A DNA stretch of 64,000 bases from Pomphorhynchus laevis (GCA_012934845.2 WNNJ02003028.1:124001-188000); one strand, 5' to 3'. Positions 11,901 to 24,480 are shown, counted from the first letter of the stretch. Numbers and translations: made by a program. Notes: a model not told the origin generated them from the sequence alone.

Positions 11901-12634
11901 AAAAAATTTAAAATTAAATATCTCGTCATATGACTAAACATTACCAGGATTCGACCCCTATTCCTCGACCCAACATAGTAACGGGGCCAAGCACGTGCTA
12001 ATGACGTATTTCCATATGGTGACTACGTCTTTATATATCACCATAAATACGTGGACTTGTCTTAATATATTCTCATTTGCGTCTTAGAAGTTAATAGTGA
12101 TCACAAAAGAACCAGTAGATAGGTGATACAGCTATTTATCGAAATGTATTTCCAGTTATATTCACTTTATAAATTCCTTTCGTAGGTTTTAGTTGCAGTT
12201 TGATATTAATGTGTTAATACGTTTAATCAAAATTATATTCAGTGTTTGCTGTTAAATTCAAAAACAAAACAACAAAGAAATTGCAAAATTCAAAATCATT
12301 AATTGTAAAATTTAAAATCCAGAGGAGTAACGCGGCTTGTTCGCAAGAGTGATTGGACGATCCTATTATACGCAATTCATAAAAATTGATCAATGCAGAA
12401 TTTTTTGAAATGACTAATAAATCATTTAATGATAAACATTTCTAAATTTATAATGTATACATTTTTTAGAACAAACGACAATCACTAATCATAAGACGAA
12501 CGTTAAAAACAAACTGAGTTGTGTGAAAGTAATCGAAGTCAGTAACGATAAAGACTTGGGACGTGTTCTGGTTAAAGTTCTGACACAGAATAATAATGGT
12601 TCAAGGAGAAACAACAATCGAACGTCAAAACTGA
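8963..12634 (+). CDS. Small lysine-rich protein, three-exon model
   Basis: Modelled from splice signals and phase. Coding exon 1 (8963-8990) starts ATGAAATCAACC and ends before GTAAGT with one codon base left over. Exon 2 (about 9710-9781) follows GGCAG, reads in one open frame and ends before GTGAGTG, again with one base over. Exon 3 (12471-12634) follows TTTTTTAG, supplies the two missing bases and ends in TGA. The joined product is about 87 residues: a short start, a highly basic stretch (KKIIKKRSENDQKIKK, QSGLKKQK) and a C-terminal part containing SCVKVIEVSNDKDLGRVL. The basic stretch would serve as a nuclear or nucleic-acid-binding signal, but the family is not recognised. Poly(A) signals follow at 12762 and 12777. 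Intron 2 (2.7 kb) carries a PLE end and a LINE A copy. The exon 2 acceptor is the weakest point; 9703 is an alternative only if exon 1 is not part of the gene. Confidence 0.45.
10519..10573 (-). mobile_element. PLE 3' end, distal part (split by LINE A1)
   Basis: TAGCTAACTGATTCTAAGTATT is the reverse complement of the PLE 3' terminus (consensus end near 22090 and 57620). The rest of this PLE end continues at 11647 on the far side of the LINE insertion. Confidence 0.6.
10574..11646 (-). mobile_element. LINE A1: 5'-truncated CR1/Jockey-like LINE
   Basis: About 1.07 kb, nearly identical to the 3' end of LINE A2 (25350-26430). The copies stay aligned through CAATAACTACGATTGCTTAAAA and part at 11646, which is the truncation point. 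It contains the last 318 codons of ORF2 (10663-11619) with the RT motifs GVPQGSVLGPLLFSVYIND and LLYADDLKIW, followed by the usual C-terminal domain (SRAVQFDRRVVSLWNRLGES). The 3' tail is (TTA)n when read on the plus strand. Similar TAATAAT...GATAAAT phrases flank the two ends and may be an imperfect target duplication. It sits in intron 2 of the small spliced gene, antisense to it. Confidence 0.92.
11647..12030 (-). mobile_element. PLE 3' end, proximal part (split by LINE A1)
   Basis: Reverse-orientation PLE tail: TTTTATGAATTGACTAATAAATAAC at 11785 onward, then TGTATCAGAATAAGGCTTAGAGG and the hairpin-forming TGCAATGTTATCAGG. It matches the 3' ends at 21779, 51733 and 57312 read on the other strand. 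A second, looser stretch near 11945-12000 (CGACCCAACATAGTAACGGGG) continues the match after an insertion of about 60 bp. Confidence 0.65.
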
Positions 12635-12761
12635 GTGTATAGGCAGCAGCGACGGGACTTGTAAATTATGTTGTGAAATTTTATAAATGCCCGATAAAGA
12701 AGACATCTTTTGAGCATTACATTTTTGTTAAGTGTCAATGGAGTATCTATCTCATAAATGA

Positions 12762-12782
12762 AATAAATATCTAGAGAATAAA
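12762..12782 (+). terminator. Poly(A) signals of the small spliced gene
   Basis: Two AATAAA hexamers at 12762 and 12777 lie about 130 bases after the TGA that closes the modelled terminal exon. Both are well placed for 3' end formation. Confidence 0.4.
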
Positions 12783-13179
12783 ATATTAAAAGGCTATGAT
12801 TTTATAAATTAATTATATTTTACATTATAGACTAATCTACTATTATAATAAATTATTATAAAATAAAATGAAATAATCAAAATATCATAATAAATACAAT
12901 ATCAAAATAAAAAAATTATAAAAGGTCATTTTATACTAAGAATTATTTCTTAGAAAAGGCTTATGTAGAGAGTCAATGATTATATTATATTATAATATTA
13001 TAATATTATATATTATTATAATATAATTAAACTATATTATTAAAATTTTACAAAATTATTTAAATACAACATTTGTTACTCACAAATGGGTACAATATAA
13101 ATAATGTTAATTAGAAACTAATCATATTAGTTTTGTACAAATTAGTGTTACATTGAGGTTTTATCTCTTGATAAGGTCA

Positions 13180-14420
13180 GACTTCATGGAATGCTATAAT
13201 TTCCTCTTTCTTTTCCATGATCTCTATGATGCACGCGGCATTTTTCCTATGGACTGCCATGCTTACACGTTGGAACATGAACGACATGGCACGCTAGTTC
13301 CTGTTGGCACGCTTAAGGCGTCGGCCCAACTCATCCATGTTTATACAAGAAGTGACGGGCTGCGTAGACTGTGGCTTCGGCCCCACCGCGAATTCCAACC
13401 CCCCAACTAGCGTGGTATAAAGTGAGTCGCTAATAATTTGGATGCGTGTAGAGCCATAATTTTACCAGTCAAACAACGGAAGGAGCAGCCTATGGCGATG
13501 GGTAGCACGCCTCCAGATTTCTTCCGTAGAGCGATTAGACGGGCGCCAAATAGGATGCGACGGATACGCCATGCTATATTGCCTGTCACCACTAATCGTG
13601 TAAAGTAACTATTGAAAATAAATGGTTGTTAGCCGCAATGGCGGCAGACGGGTATAAGAGGTCCTTTAAGTGAAGAGGTGTAAATCCGTCTGGACCCCCT
13701 GTCGATGTGGAAAAGAACAAATTTATCCGGCAAAAGTACGGATGCTTTGGGGGGTCTACTTCGAGATCACCGACTCTAGCAACTTGGGTATAAATTAGGG
13801 CATTAAATGATGGGCTGGAAATTTATATAGAACCCTCTGAGATGTGGATGTCGCGTTATTGGTCTCGACGAACCTCCAATGTATCCTTACATGGGATGAG
13901 GAAGGAGTCATCACTGCCTAACAATCGCACTGCTCCAGATACATCCCGTCCTTCAGTTTCTCAGATACTGGCTTGTTCAACCAATCTCGCTTCCGATTGG
14001 CTGTAGATGGGGGCTGTCTATTGCCTGTCGTGATATGCTTGGACGGAGAAACACATTGTATAGTTACCGTTAACAGACATATAGTTCTATTTCAAAATAT
14101 TTGATAAACTAAGAGTAAATTTAACATTGTTGCTCTGTGGGACTCGATGGACTTGTTTGAAGAAGGCCAACAAGGCTATCCAAGCTCCTTCATATCCAAC
14201 GTCCGACAAAATCGTGGAAATCAAATCAGACATGCGGGTTACAATTTTTGGTCCAGCCGCGCGGGGAATCCTTCGAACTGTGCGACACCCTCAATCATTA
14301 AAACACGCAGGTGGGTGTAACAGGTCGCTTAATCGTAGTCAGTCTCGGGGTTTGGCTGCACATCATCGTTTTGCGGGGCGCGAAGAGGGTGCATATCTCC
14401 ATAGATGTCGTGCATAATAT
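13180..14420 (-). mobile_element. LINE E: decayed reverse-transcriptase fragment
   Basis: A GC-richer island in AT-rich DNA. Read on the minus strand in pieces it gives a typical RT N-terminal half: STSTGGPDGFTPLHLKDLL near 13700-13640, then FGARLIALRKKSGGVLPIA and IGCSFRCLTGKI near 13560-13470, then VGIRGGAEATVYAARHFL near 13390-13340. These correspond to the conserved GGPDG, LxKxxGGxRPIA and GxxGGAEAxxHxxR blocks of one group of non-LTR reverse transcriptases. Stops and frame changes break it throughout; it has neither the catalytic YADD region nor an endonuclease. It is an old fragment and the clade cannot be assigned. Confidence 0.7.
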
Positions 14421-14429
14421 GTGCGGATC

Positions 14430-17400
14430 AGGTAATAAAACTTAAGCTATATTATATTGGAATCCAAAATTACATAAAAATCCAATAAAACCTAGGTTCA
14501 TATGTAGTGGTTTAAATGTACATTAAAACCACTTTCTGTATATATGAATAAAATACTTAAAGTAATTAAAGCACAATTTAAAAAATATTGTAGGGTAATC
14601 GAAATTAATACAGGTATAAAACACTATTTCAGTATTAATCCCACAAAAGAATTTCAATAATATTATATGTGCTTTATAATTAAAAACGTATGTATTTTTG
14701 GATATCTTCATATATGTGTAAAACTCAAGTACACATTTGAAGAGATTTTTAACTTATGTGACTTTAGACTTTTCAAATTTCAAATAAACAATTTATTTAT
14801 ACTTTAAATATGATTAATATAGTATTAATTTAATTTAGTAATTTAAATTAAAAGATAGTAATATATTTATATTATATTATATAATATTATATTTAGTATT
14901 ATAAATACTAAATATTATTACCGACATTAATATAGCGCATTGCAGAAAATTTCTGCATTTAGTAATTAGATTGTAAAGAACGTTTATAATGGATTCGTTT
15001 TTAATTTGAACCTATTATTAAATGTAAAACATATTCCTACCAATCTCGTCAGACTTTGTAAACTTTAAATGTAATTGACAATTATAGTTAAATCATAAAT
15101 TTATTTCAACTGCTTTCGCTATTTTAGATAACGAATGTAATTTAAATGTAAATCCAACATATGAACGTAGTGATTTAAGTTTAGAAACAATTATTACAAG
15201 TCACTGTTCTATAATGGATAAAAAGGGTATAAAGGTTGAATCAGATAATAAAAATATACCTATATTATATTGGAATCGAAAATTACATAAAAATTCAATA
15301 AAACCTAGGTTCATATGTAGTGCGTTTAAATGTACATTAAAACCACTTTCTTTTTATGAATAAAATACTTAACTTAATTAAAGCACATTTCAAAAATATT
15401 GTAAAGTAATCGAAATTAATACTGGTATAAAACACTATTTCAGTATTAATTCTACAAAAGAATTTTTAGAACAGACAAAAGGAATAAATTTTCAGAATAT
15501 AAATACGTACGATTATAAAAAATCATTGGAGCTGGATCCAAGAAAGAAGATATTTAAAATCATTTTCGATATTTATTTGTTAACTTTGCTGATTAACACG
15601 CAAGCTACTTTTTGTTAATATGAATAAATTACTAAAAATAATTAAAACATACTTTTAAAAATATTGCAAGGTAATCGAAATTAATACTGAAATAAAACTC
15701 AGTTTACATGAATAAAATACTTAAAGTAAATAAAACACATTTAAATTGAATTTGAATGAGGATTGCGACGGTGTAATAGCATTTAAATTAGAATAAAGAT
15801 GACAAAAACCAACGAAAAATTTATTAAATTGAATATTTCGATGCCTAGCTGGCATCATCTTCAGCAATTGTAATTTGCTAGAACAGTTATAATTGCAATT
15901 GCTGAAGATTATGCCAGCTAGGCATCGAAATATTCAATTAAATAAATTTTGCGTTATTTTTTGCCATCTTTCTTCAAATTTAAAAACACATTTAAACATA
16001 GTGATTTTAGTTAAGAAACAATTATTACAAGTCACTGTTCAATAATTGATAAAAAGGGTTTAAAGGTTGAATCAGACAATAAAGCTGTACCTATATTATA
16101 TTGGAATCCAAAATTACATAAAAATCCAATAAAACTTAGGTTCATATGTAGTGCTTTTAAATGTACATTAAAACCACTTTCTGTCTATATAAATAAAATA
16201 CTTAAAGTAATTAAAGCAAACTTTAAAAAATATTGCAAGGTAATCGAAATGAGTACTGGTATAAAACACTATTTCAGTATTAATTCTACAAAAGAATTTT
16301 TAGAACAGACAAAAAGAATAAATATAAACACAACATATGAATGTAGTGATTTAAATTTAGAAACAATTATTACAAGTCATCGTTCTATAATGGATAAGAA
16401 GGGTATAAAAATTGAATCAGACAATAAAGCTGTACCTATATTATATTGGAATCCAAAATTACATAAAAATCCAATAAAACTTAGGTTCATATGTAGTGCG
16501 TTTAAATATACATTGAAACCCTTTCTGTTAATTTCTTTAATTTTAAAGTGTTAAAATTAATTACTTCAATTAATTTATTACTTAAAGTAATTAAAACAAA
16601 CTTTGAAAGTATTGTGAGGTAAAACTGTATTTCAGTATTAATTATACAAACGAATTATTTAGAACACACAAAACGAATACTTTTTCAGAATATAACTACG
16701 TACGATTTCAGTACGCTTTATAAAATCTAGATTTAGCAGATATTAAAGATGCATTAGAAAAATTAATTAATCTTATATTCGGAAAAAGATATACATATAT
16801 ATGTTATAATAATTATAACGCCTATCTAACAAAAATTAAATCATCAAGTAAATATAGATATATAGATAAAATTGAATTATTAGAATACTTAAATATTTTA
16901 ATAAATCAAAATTATTTAAAAGTAGTGAAATCTATATTCAGACAAGTAAAATGTGTTTCAATAAGAGGTAATAGTAGCCCAATAATAGCTGACTTATTTT
17001 AGAGCTTTATAGAATATGAATTTGTTCATAACTGTTTAAAAACAAAATCTAAATTATATAAGGATATGAAATATATGTTTCGATATATTGATGATATATG
17101 TGTATTTAACTCTAAGTGAACAGATTTATCCAGAAAGCCTTATTTTTAACAAAACCAATATTGATGATAAAGGTGTATATCGAGATATGAACATTAAATT
17201 AACATTAACTAAAACTACTTTTAATTTATATCGTAAAGATGACATATTTAAATTCACAAGAAACATATTTTTGCATGATCATTCATGCATACCATATAGT
17301 ATAAAATATAATACATTAAATAATGAAATTTTAAGAATTGCAACAATTTGTAACGATATTGGTTTTCTTCAAAATCATTTAAATAATTTAATAGATACAT

Positions 17401-17880
17401 ATTTTAAACTAGGTTACTGTAAAATATCATCAAACAGAAAATTGTAAAATACATAAATTAACAAAATATTATGAAAAATTATAGTTGATTTTTAATTTTT
17501 ATTCGATAAGTAAACAAATTTATTCAGGTAGCCTTATTCTTAATAAAACCAATATTACTGATAAAGAAGGTATATATTTAGATATAAACATTAAATTAAT
17601 ATAAATTAAAATTACTTTTAATTTATATCTTAAAGTCGACATATTTAAATTTACAACAAACATTTTTTTGCATGAGCATTCATGCATACCATACAATACA
17701 TTAAATAATTAAATTTTAAAAATTTACATATGTTGTGATATTGGTTTTCTAAAAATTTATTTAAATAGTTGAATAAACACTTAGTTTAAACTTTGATACT
17801 ATAAAAGTAAATTAAATAAAAAATTTAGAATATTTTTCTACTTATTTATCTAAATATGAACATTATTTTAACATTTATTT
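14430..17880 (+). mobile_element. Cluster of Penelope-like element fragments
   Basis: Several overlapping pieces of one PLE family lie head to tail, all in plus orientation. Pieces at about 14445-14660, 15128-15560, 15985-16320 and 16320-16560 repeat the same N-terminal part of the reverse transcriptase (LYWNPKLHKNPIK, then RFICSAFKCTLKP, then HYFSINSTKEFLEQTK). A longer piece at 16560-17450 continues through the catalytic region (YIDDICVFN-like phrase near 17080) to the C-terminus, and a weaker duplicate follows to 17880. All are decayed. Head-to-tail partial copies are usual for PLEs, which insert in tandem. Confidence 0.85.
15825..15962. repeat. Foldback with inverted arms inside the PLE cluster
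   Basis: Two inverted arms of about 50 bp: AAATTGAATATTTCGATGCC at 15828 onward and its reverse counterpart ending near 15947. Each arm contains GCTGAAGAT, a short hairpin (GATGCC/GGCATC, loop AGCTA) and GAAATATTC, so the arm itself carries the CTGAAGA-hairpin-GAAA motif of the 201-bp satellite. The element interrupts the PLE series and has no coding capacity. Confidence 0.7.
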
Positions 17881-17899
17881 TATATTGTTGATACAAGAT

Positions 17900-18395
17900 A
17901 CATTGATATGGATTGTATCCTGGATAGATTAATTAACGCAGATAAGAATATTAAATGGACTTCAATAAAGAAATAATAATCCTTCCATGACGTAAATATA
18001 TTTAGATTTTCTACAAATATAATAGTAGAAACCGACGTTTCCCCAAAAATTAACAAGTATCTAAACATTGTGGACTGCGGAAGTAACATTCCTCAAACGT
18101 TGAAGATTTCCGAAGCTTTATCGCTTTTCTTGAGGGATAAGGCAATTTTTTCAACTGAAAAATGAAAATAAAATTCATAATATATTATATATTCATATAA
18201 TATATTATATAAATAATTTATTATAGATTATATATTATATACTATAATAATAAAAATATAATATAATATATAATAATTATATTATATATTCATATAATCC
18301 AAAGGGATTCTGTAAGAAAGCAAGCAACTACAGCAAGTAAAATTCCTGCCGAATAAAATTAGGATGGTTCGGAAAGCACGTGGTTAGTTTAAAGA
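17900..18395. other. AT-rich spacer
   Basis: No gene is seen. About 18175-18300 is a run of TATATTAT/ATAATATA with strong self-complementarity and no coding meaning. Confidence 0.4.
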
Positions 18396-18399
18396 GGCT

Positions 18400-18531
18400 A
18401 GGCCCATGCTACCACGTTAACAAATTCTCGGAGATGCCTTTTAGATATATCACAAGTTAGCCACGACGACTGATGGTAGTTCACACTATTGATGAGTGAT
18501 GCCTGCTATAATCAAGCCGTATAGGAGTGAA
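18400..18531 (+). repeat. 131-bp direct repeat R2, left copy
   Basis: Runs from GGCCCATGCTACCACGTTAA to CAAGCCGTATAGGAGTGA. The same sequence recurs at 19205-19336 in the same orientation with only a few differences. The 670 bp between the copies are AT-rich and contain no coding frame. The pair could be the ends of a small element or two insertions of one repeat. Confidence 0.75.
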
Positions 18532-19204
18532 AATAATTTCACTTAAATTTATTAAAAGTCATTGTTAAATAAATTTAAATATAGACAAAAAATTTTCCGG
18601 ATTAAAGATGAAATGAATGATTAGACGGCTACTGTACATTGAATATGTCAAACTTAAAATAAGTGTGTAAATGCAATTTTGTAATGCATCTATATTACAA
18701 AATTCATATGCTGAGATTTAAAAGAACAAATGGTATGATGGTACAAATATGATGGTACATTTTCTGATTTAAATAATATTGAATATATTGTATTGCAAGC
18801 AAATACAATGATTAGAATGCATATGTATCTGAATCAAATCTGATTAAAATCAATCGTATGTATACGAATGGTATATACTACATACTAGATGTTGAGTTTT
18901 GCTGTGTTGTGCTCGTATTAATTTTTGCAAATTGAAAACGAAATTAGCTAATGAATTTTATTAAATTTTTGTATAAAGAAGAAAATATAAAATTTCGACA
19001 TTTTGTATTTCGTTTGTAATAACAATCAATTACTTATAATTGGAAAAAGAGAATTATCAAATAAACGTTATTAATCAATTATCAAAATTATTAATAAGAT
19101 AATAAAACTAAGAGTGTCATAGTCGATACACATATTTGAAAATCAATGTCGAATTAATTATAATCTATTCTTGAAATTCTTTCAAGAATAAATGGCATGC
19201 ACTG

Positions 19205-19336
19205 GGCCCATGCTACCACGTTAACAAATTCTCGGAGATGCCTTTTAGATATATCACAAGTTAGCCACAACGACTGATGGTAGTTCACACTATTGATGAG
19301 TGATGCCTGTAATAATCAAGCCGTATAGGAGTGATA
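19205..19336 (+). repeat. 131-bp direct repeat R2, right copy
   Basis: Right-hand partner of the repeat at 18400, sharing GGAGATGCCTTTTAGATATA and the CACACTATTGATGAGTGATG phrase. The flanking bases on both sides differ between copies, so the repeat borders are sharp. Confidence 0.75.
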
Positions 19337-19339
19337 ACG

Positions 19340-20790
19340 CAGGCTGCTCTACTTGTAATCGAACTCTGGTTTTTTTAAACATATTCGATTATATATACCC
19401 TACATTAATGATAGATGAAACAGCAAAATTCACCAGCACCGATTCAGTTTAAAACGATTACACTAAATCACGTGCAAATGTTTCAGGATTGGTATTCTTT
19501 ATCAAAGAATGTCAATTAACATGTCAATAAATTGTAGGTGAGTTAGTCAACAATAAATTTATAGATTTCTTATAAACGTTACTAATAAAGGCGATCGTAA
19601 GCTAGTATTCTTTAATATCAGAATGCCTCGATTGCTCACCATTGTTTAAAAGCAAGCCATCAAAAACTTTCATGGCTCAGTTTATATGATACATATAGGA
19701 CATGCAACAAGGCATATATTGGGTAAACTGGAAAACCGTCAAATACAAGAATATCTCAACAGCGTAAAAATGTTGACAACTAGTTTTGGAATATGAACAT
19801 TTTGATGTCAAAAAAATATCAAATATTTTCACGTGTACTAATTAACATAAATTTTAATGCTAAACACAACTTGTGTATAATTTAGTAATATTTTTCAAAT
19901 CTAGAAATTAAGAGATATTAAAAACTTAAATTAACCGCTTATCTAAAATTTAAATTTACTATAAAATTAATATAAATTAATTATATATTTAATATAAAAT
20001 TAAATATTTAATATTTATTAATATTGATATTTTTTAAATGCTTAAATAGGTGATATTTAAATTATCACCTTATTATATCCAGTATAATACACTGTATAAT
20101 GCTGCTATTGGCATAATTAGTATTTACTTTAATTTAGCTAAGTTTTATCACAGGTAATATGTGATTACAATTTAAAAAATTAAAGTATTTACAGCAATAA
20201 GACGAATTTGTTGTTTTCCAAATTGACGTTTATCATTTGCTCACAAAAAATCGAATGTTGATAGTCACACGATTATTGATCACGAATGTATACCACAGCT
20301 AGTTACTGAACCTCATATAACTGAACATCAAAACAGCTAAAGATACACTTGCTTATATTAAAAAACAAACTCTCTTTTTGTAGATAAATATAAATGTTCT
20401 TATATATAGACTTAACTGTATTTATATACCATTTCTTTATTTCGGTCAACTTGTTCTCGACTGTTAACTCTTGTATCGTCGAGACTGCCCTTAGTATCCG
20501 CTATGTTATTAGGTTTCTGCACTGGTCTTTGACTTGATAAAAAAGAATTTTTATCAAGAAAATTTTTTATCATAAAAGAAGATTGCTATGACCGCGAAGA
20601 CCTTACAATATATACAATGATTAATTAATAATTAATTATAAAAATTATTATAATTTATTTTTATTTTTAACAAATTATGTAGGTGATTATTTAATTCACT
20701 TTAAAGAATGTGAATTATAAAAACATATTTCATGCTGATCAGCAACATATTATATTTCTTTATTATGTATTGTTGTATAGCGGTTTAAAT
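19340..20790. other. AT-rich spacer downstream of the isochorismatase gene
   Basis: No coding frame or recognised repeat. The probable poly(A) signal of the gene on the minus strand (AATAAA, plus-strand TTTATT at 20759-20764) falls at the right edge. Confidence 0.4.
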
Positions 20791-20795
20791 AAAAA

Positions 20796-21371
20796 TTAAT
20801 CAATGGTAATTAGTTTTCTGAAAAAGCTTTGTATTTGTTTGAACTGCGGATGCTGAGCGTCTTTGCATAGTTGAAAAATTAGACTTTCAGTAGTTGTAAG
20901 TAGTGCTCCAGCTTGTTTCGCTCGTTTGAATCCGAAAGTCCGATCAATTTGGGAGCGAGATGAAATCGCATCAATTGGAAGATGCACCGTATATCCATCG
21001 TCCAGAAAATCAAGCGTCGATTGTAAAACGCACACATGTGATTCGATTCCGATTATGATAAGATTAGTAATATCTTTATGTATAAGTTTAGTTACTCCTG
21101 GAACTTTCATCGAAAATCGCGTCTTTTCCACCGGAACTATGTCATTTAAATGTATCTGCGGAACTGTATGTCCAAGACCACGAGGATACTGCTCTGTTGC
21201 TATTAATGGTATATTTAATAGCTTGCAACTATCTATTGCCCTATTACAATTGTCTGTGATTTTGTCAAATGCAAAAATGTGAGACGAGAAACGATCCTGC
21301 ATATCACATAAAAGCAAAGCGACATTGTTCGTACATAACGATTTTAGTGAACCTACAATCCTAGAAGCCAT
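20796..21371 (-). CDS. Isochorismatase domain-containing hydrolase (ISOC1/ISOC2-like)
   Basis: A 191-residue protein spanning the whole isochorismatase-like cysteine hydrolase fold, the normal size for animal ISOC2. The family's catalytic triad is visible as Asp23 (ALLLCDMQDRF), Lys83 (PVEKTRFSM) and Cys114 (GIESHVCVLQST). The TEQYPRGLGHT and IIIGIESHVC blocks are diagnostic of the ISOC1/ISOC2 group. Family members are cytosolic or mitochondrial hydrolases whose physiological substrate is not settled. The frame is intact. The ATG follows CACTTTCAG directly on the minus strand, so an intron in the 5' untranslated region is likely, and an upstream coding exon is possible. The gene stands alone among repeats. 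Confidence in family is high; in substrate, none. Confidence 0.93.
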   Translation of the reverse strand: MASRIVGSLKSLCTNNVALLLCDMQDRFSSHIFAFDKITDNCNRAIDSCKLLNIPLIATEQYPRGLGHTVPQIHLNDIVPVEKTRFSMKVPGVTKLIHKDITNLIIIGIESHVCVLQSTLDFLDDGYTVHLPIDAISSRSQIDRTFGFKRAKQAGALLTTTESLIFQLCKDAQHPQFKQIQSFFRKLITID

Positions 21372-21739
21372 CTGAAAGTGATTGGTTATAAATTCAAATC
21401 ATAGAATCAATTATGTGATATACTGCTGATCGCATTTAAAATATTATTTAAGTGTTTATTGAAAAGTCAAACAAACGATACAAAATATTTCCAGACTTTT
21501 ATCGTTTTTGTAAGGGTTTCGCTGATTGCACATTTTGTCTAAATCTGAATCTAATATCTGAATTTGAACTAAATTAGTTCAAATTGAAACGATATTAGTA
21601 TTTCGCTAATTTCCAAGCAAGTAAGGTGAATTTTTCTTTTTCTTACAATGTAAAATTATAAGTGAACAAAAAATTATTATAATATTAAACTTACAATTTA
21701 TAAATCAACTTTAAGTATAAAAAATAAGCAATATGCTTT

Positions 21740-22110
21740 ATATTAAAATAAGGTACATTAAATAATCAAATTTCATAGGAAGAAATATGTCATTAGCATG
21801 TATTTGGCATCGCGGCTATGTTGGGTCGAGGAATAGGGATCAAACCTGATAACATAGCAGTTTTTCCTGATGACTTCTAATCCTTACTCTGATAGATCGT
21901 CGGTTATTTATTAGCCAATTCATAAAAATTGACTTTTATTTTAAATTTCAATTTCAATTTAAACTTTATATAAATTATATAAAATAATATATAAAAATTA
22001 TCTATTATTTATAATTATTTAATTATTCGTTATTTAATTATTATTTTATTTATCATTATTTTTTATTTATAAATAGTATAAAATACGTGGACTCAGTTAG
22101 CATTTTAGAA
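21740..22110 (+). mobile_element. PLE 3'-terminal fragment
   Basis: Matches the 3' ends at 51700-51905 and 57290-57643: CATTAGCATGTATTTGGC, the hairpin arms GGCTATG and CATAGCAG, CCTGATGACTTCTAATCC, then the run through CAATTCATAAAAATTGAC to the terminus AAATACGTGGACTCAGTTAGC near 22100. The reverse-transcriptase part is missing, so it is a 5'-truncated copy. Confidence 0.75.
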
Positions 22111-22310
22111 TTTTATGACATAATCAGCTTTATTATTATATTTCGCTGTTAGCATCATTACCTGGTGATCCTGCTAGCAGCTAGTTTAAAATTCAGATTT
22201 TAATTTTTATAAAAAGTTTTGGTTTGATAAAAAAGTTCTGGTTTGATATATTTTATTTTTATATTTACAATGACACTTTGATTGATCGTTTGAAACACAA
22301 AAGATAATAG

Positions 22311-24480
22311 TTTTTAAATAGTTGATACTGATCCAGTATTGATAAATAATTATTGGAGCTGGATCAAAGGAAAGACAAAATTATTTTTGATATTTCGCAA
22401 ACTACTGTTAGCATCTTTAGAAATTACCTTTTTTACATTTCGATCTCTTTATTTCGATTTTTTAAGCTTCTAGATAGCTGTAGACCAGTGGCTCCATTGC
22501 ACTGTCGAATGATTTTAAATAGTTGATACTAATCCAGTATTGATAAATAATTATTGGAGCTGGATCAAAGGAAATACGTAATTATTTTTGATATTTCGCA
22601 AACTACTGTTAGCATCTTCAGAAATTACCTTTTTTACATTTCGATCTCTTTATTTCGATTTTTTAAGCTTCTAGATAGCTGTAGACCAGTGGATTCATTG
22701 ACTGTCGAATGATTTTAAATAGTTGATACTGATCCAGCATTGATAAATAATTATTGGAGCTGGATCAAAGGAAATACGTAATTATTTTTGATATTTCGCT
22801 AACTACTGTTAGCATCTTCAGAAATTACCTTTTTTACATTTCGATCTCTTTATTTCGATTTTTTAAGCTTCTAGATAGCTGTAGACCAGTGGCTCCATTG
22901 CACTGTCGAATGATTTTAAATAGTTGATACTGATCCAGTATTGATAAATAATTATTGGAGCTGGATCAAAGGAAATACGTAATTATTTTTGATATTTCGC
23001 TAACTACTGTTAGCATCTTCAGAAATTACCTTTTTTACATTTCGATCTCTTTATTTCGATTTTTTAAGCTTCTAGATAGCTGTAGACCAGTGGCTTCATT
23101 GCACTGTCGAATGATTTTAAATAGTTGATACTAATCCAGTATTGATAAATAATTATTGGAGCTGGATCAAAGGAAATACGTAATTATTTTTGATATTTCG
23201 CTAACTACTGTTAGCATCTTCAGAAATTACCTTTTTTACATTTCGATCTCTTTATTTCGATTTTTTAAGCTTCTAGATAGCTGTAGACCAGTGGCTCCAT
23301 TGCACTGTCGAATGATTTTAAATAGTTGATACTGATCCAGTATTGATAAATAATTATTGGAGCTGGATCAAAGAAAAAACGTAATTATTTTTGATATTTT
23401 GCAAACTACTGTTAGCATCTTCAGAAATTACCTTTTTTACATTTCGATCTCTTTATTTCGATTTTTTAAGCTTCTAGATAGCTGTAGACCAGTGGCTCCA
23501 TTGCACTGTCGAATGATTTTAAATAGTTGATACTAATCCAGTATTGATAAATAATTATTGGAGCTGGATAAAAGGAAATACGTAATTATTTTTGATATTT
23601 CGCAAACTACTGTTAGCATCTTCAGAAATTACCTTTTTTACATTTCGATCTCTTTATTTCGATTTTTTAAGCTTCTAGATAGCTGTAGACCAGTGGATTC
23701 ATTGACTGTCGAATGATTTTAAATAGTTGATACTGATCCAGCATTGATAAATAATTATTGGAGCTGGATCAAAGGAAATACGTAATTATTTTTGATATTT
23801 CGCTAACTACTGTTAGCATCTTCAGAAATTACCTTTTTTACATTTCGATCTCTTTATTTCGATTTTTAAGCTTCTAGATAGCTGTAGACCAGTGGCTCCA
23901 TTTCGATTTTTTAAGCTTCCAGATAGCTGTAGACCAGTGGCTCCATTGCACTGTCGAATGATTTTAAATAGTTGATACTGATCCAGTATTGATAAATAAT
24001 TATTGGAGCTGGATCAAAGGAAATACGTAATTATTTTTGATATTTCGCTAACTACTGTTAGCATCTTCAGAAATTACCTTTTTTACATTTCGATCTCTTT
24101 ATTTCGATTTTTTAAGCTTCTAGATAGCTGTAGACCAGTGGCTCCATTGCACTGTCGAATGATTTTAAATAGTTGATACTAATCCAGTATTGATAAATAA
24201 TTATTGGAGCTGGATCAAAGGAAACACGTAATTATTTTTGATATTTCGCTAACTACTGTTAGCATCTTCAGAAATTAACTTTTTTACATTTCGATCTCTT
24301 TATTTTGATTTTTAGCTTCTAGATAGCTGTAGACCAGTGGCTCCATTGCACTGTCGAATGATTTTAAATAGTTGATACTGATCCAGTATTGATAAATAAT
24401 TATTGGAGCTGGATCAAAGAAAAAACGTAATTATTTTTGATATTTCGCTAACTACTGTAAGCATCTTCGGAAAATTACCA
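22311..24480. repeat. 201-bp satellite array, eleven units
   Basis: Eleven direct units, aligned on ATTGGAGCTGG at 22352, 22552, 22752, 22953, 23154, 23355, 23556, 23756, 24001, 24202 and 24401. Spacing is 199-201 bp except one 245-bp step caused by a partial duplication. Units are nearly identical, so the array was homogenised recently. On the minus strand nearly every unit carries CTGAAGA, T, a 6-bp hairpin (GCTAAC, loop AGTA, GTTAGC) and GAAATATC; one example lies at 22995-23022. No coding frame is present. The outer end carries an inverted partial unit. Confidence 0.95.
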
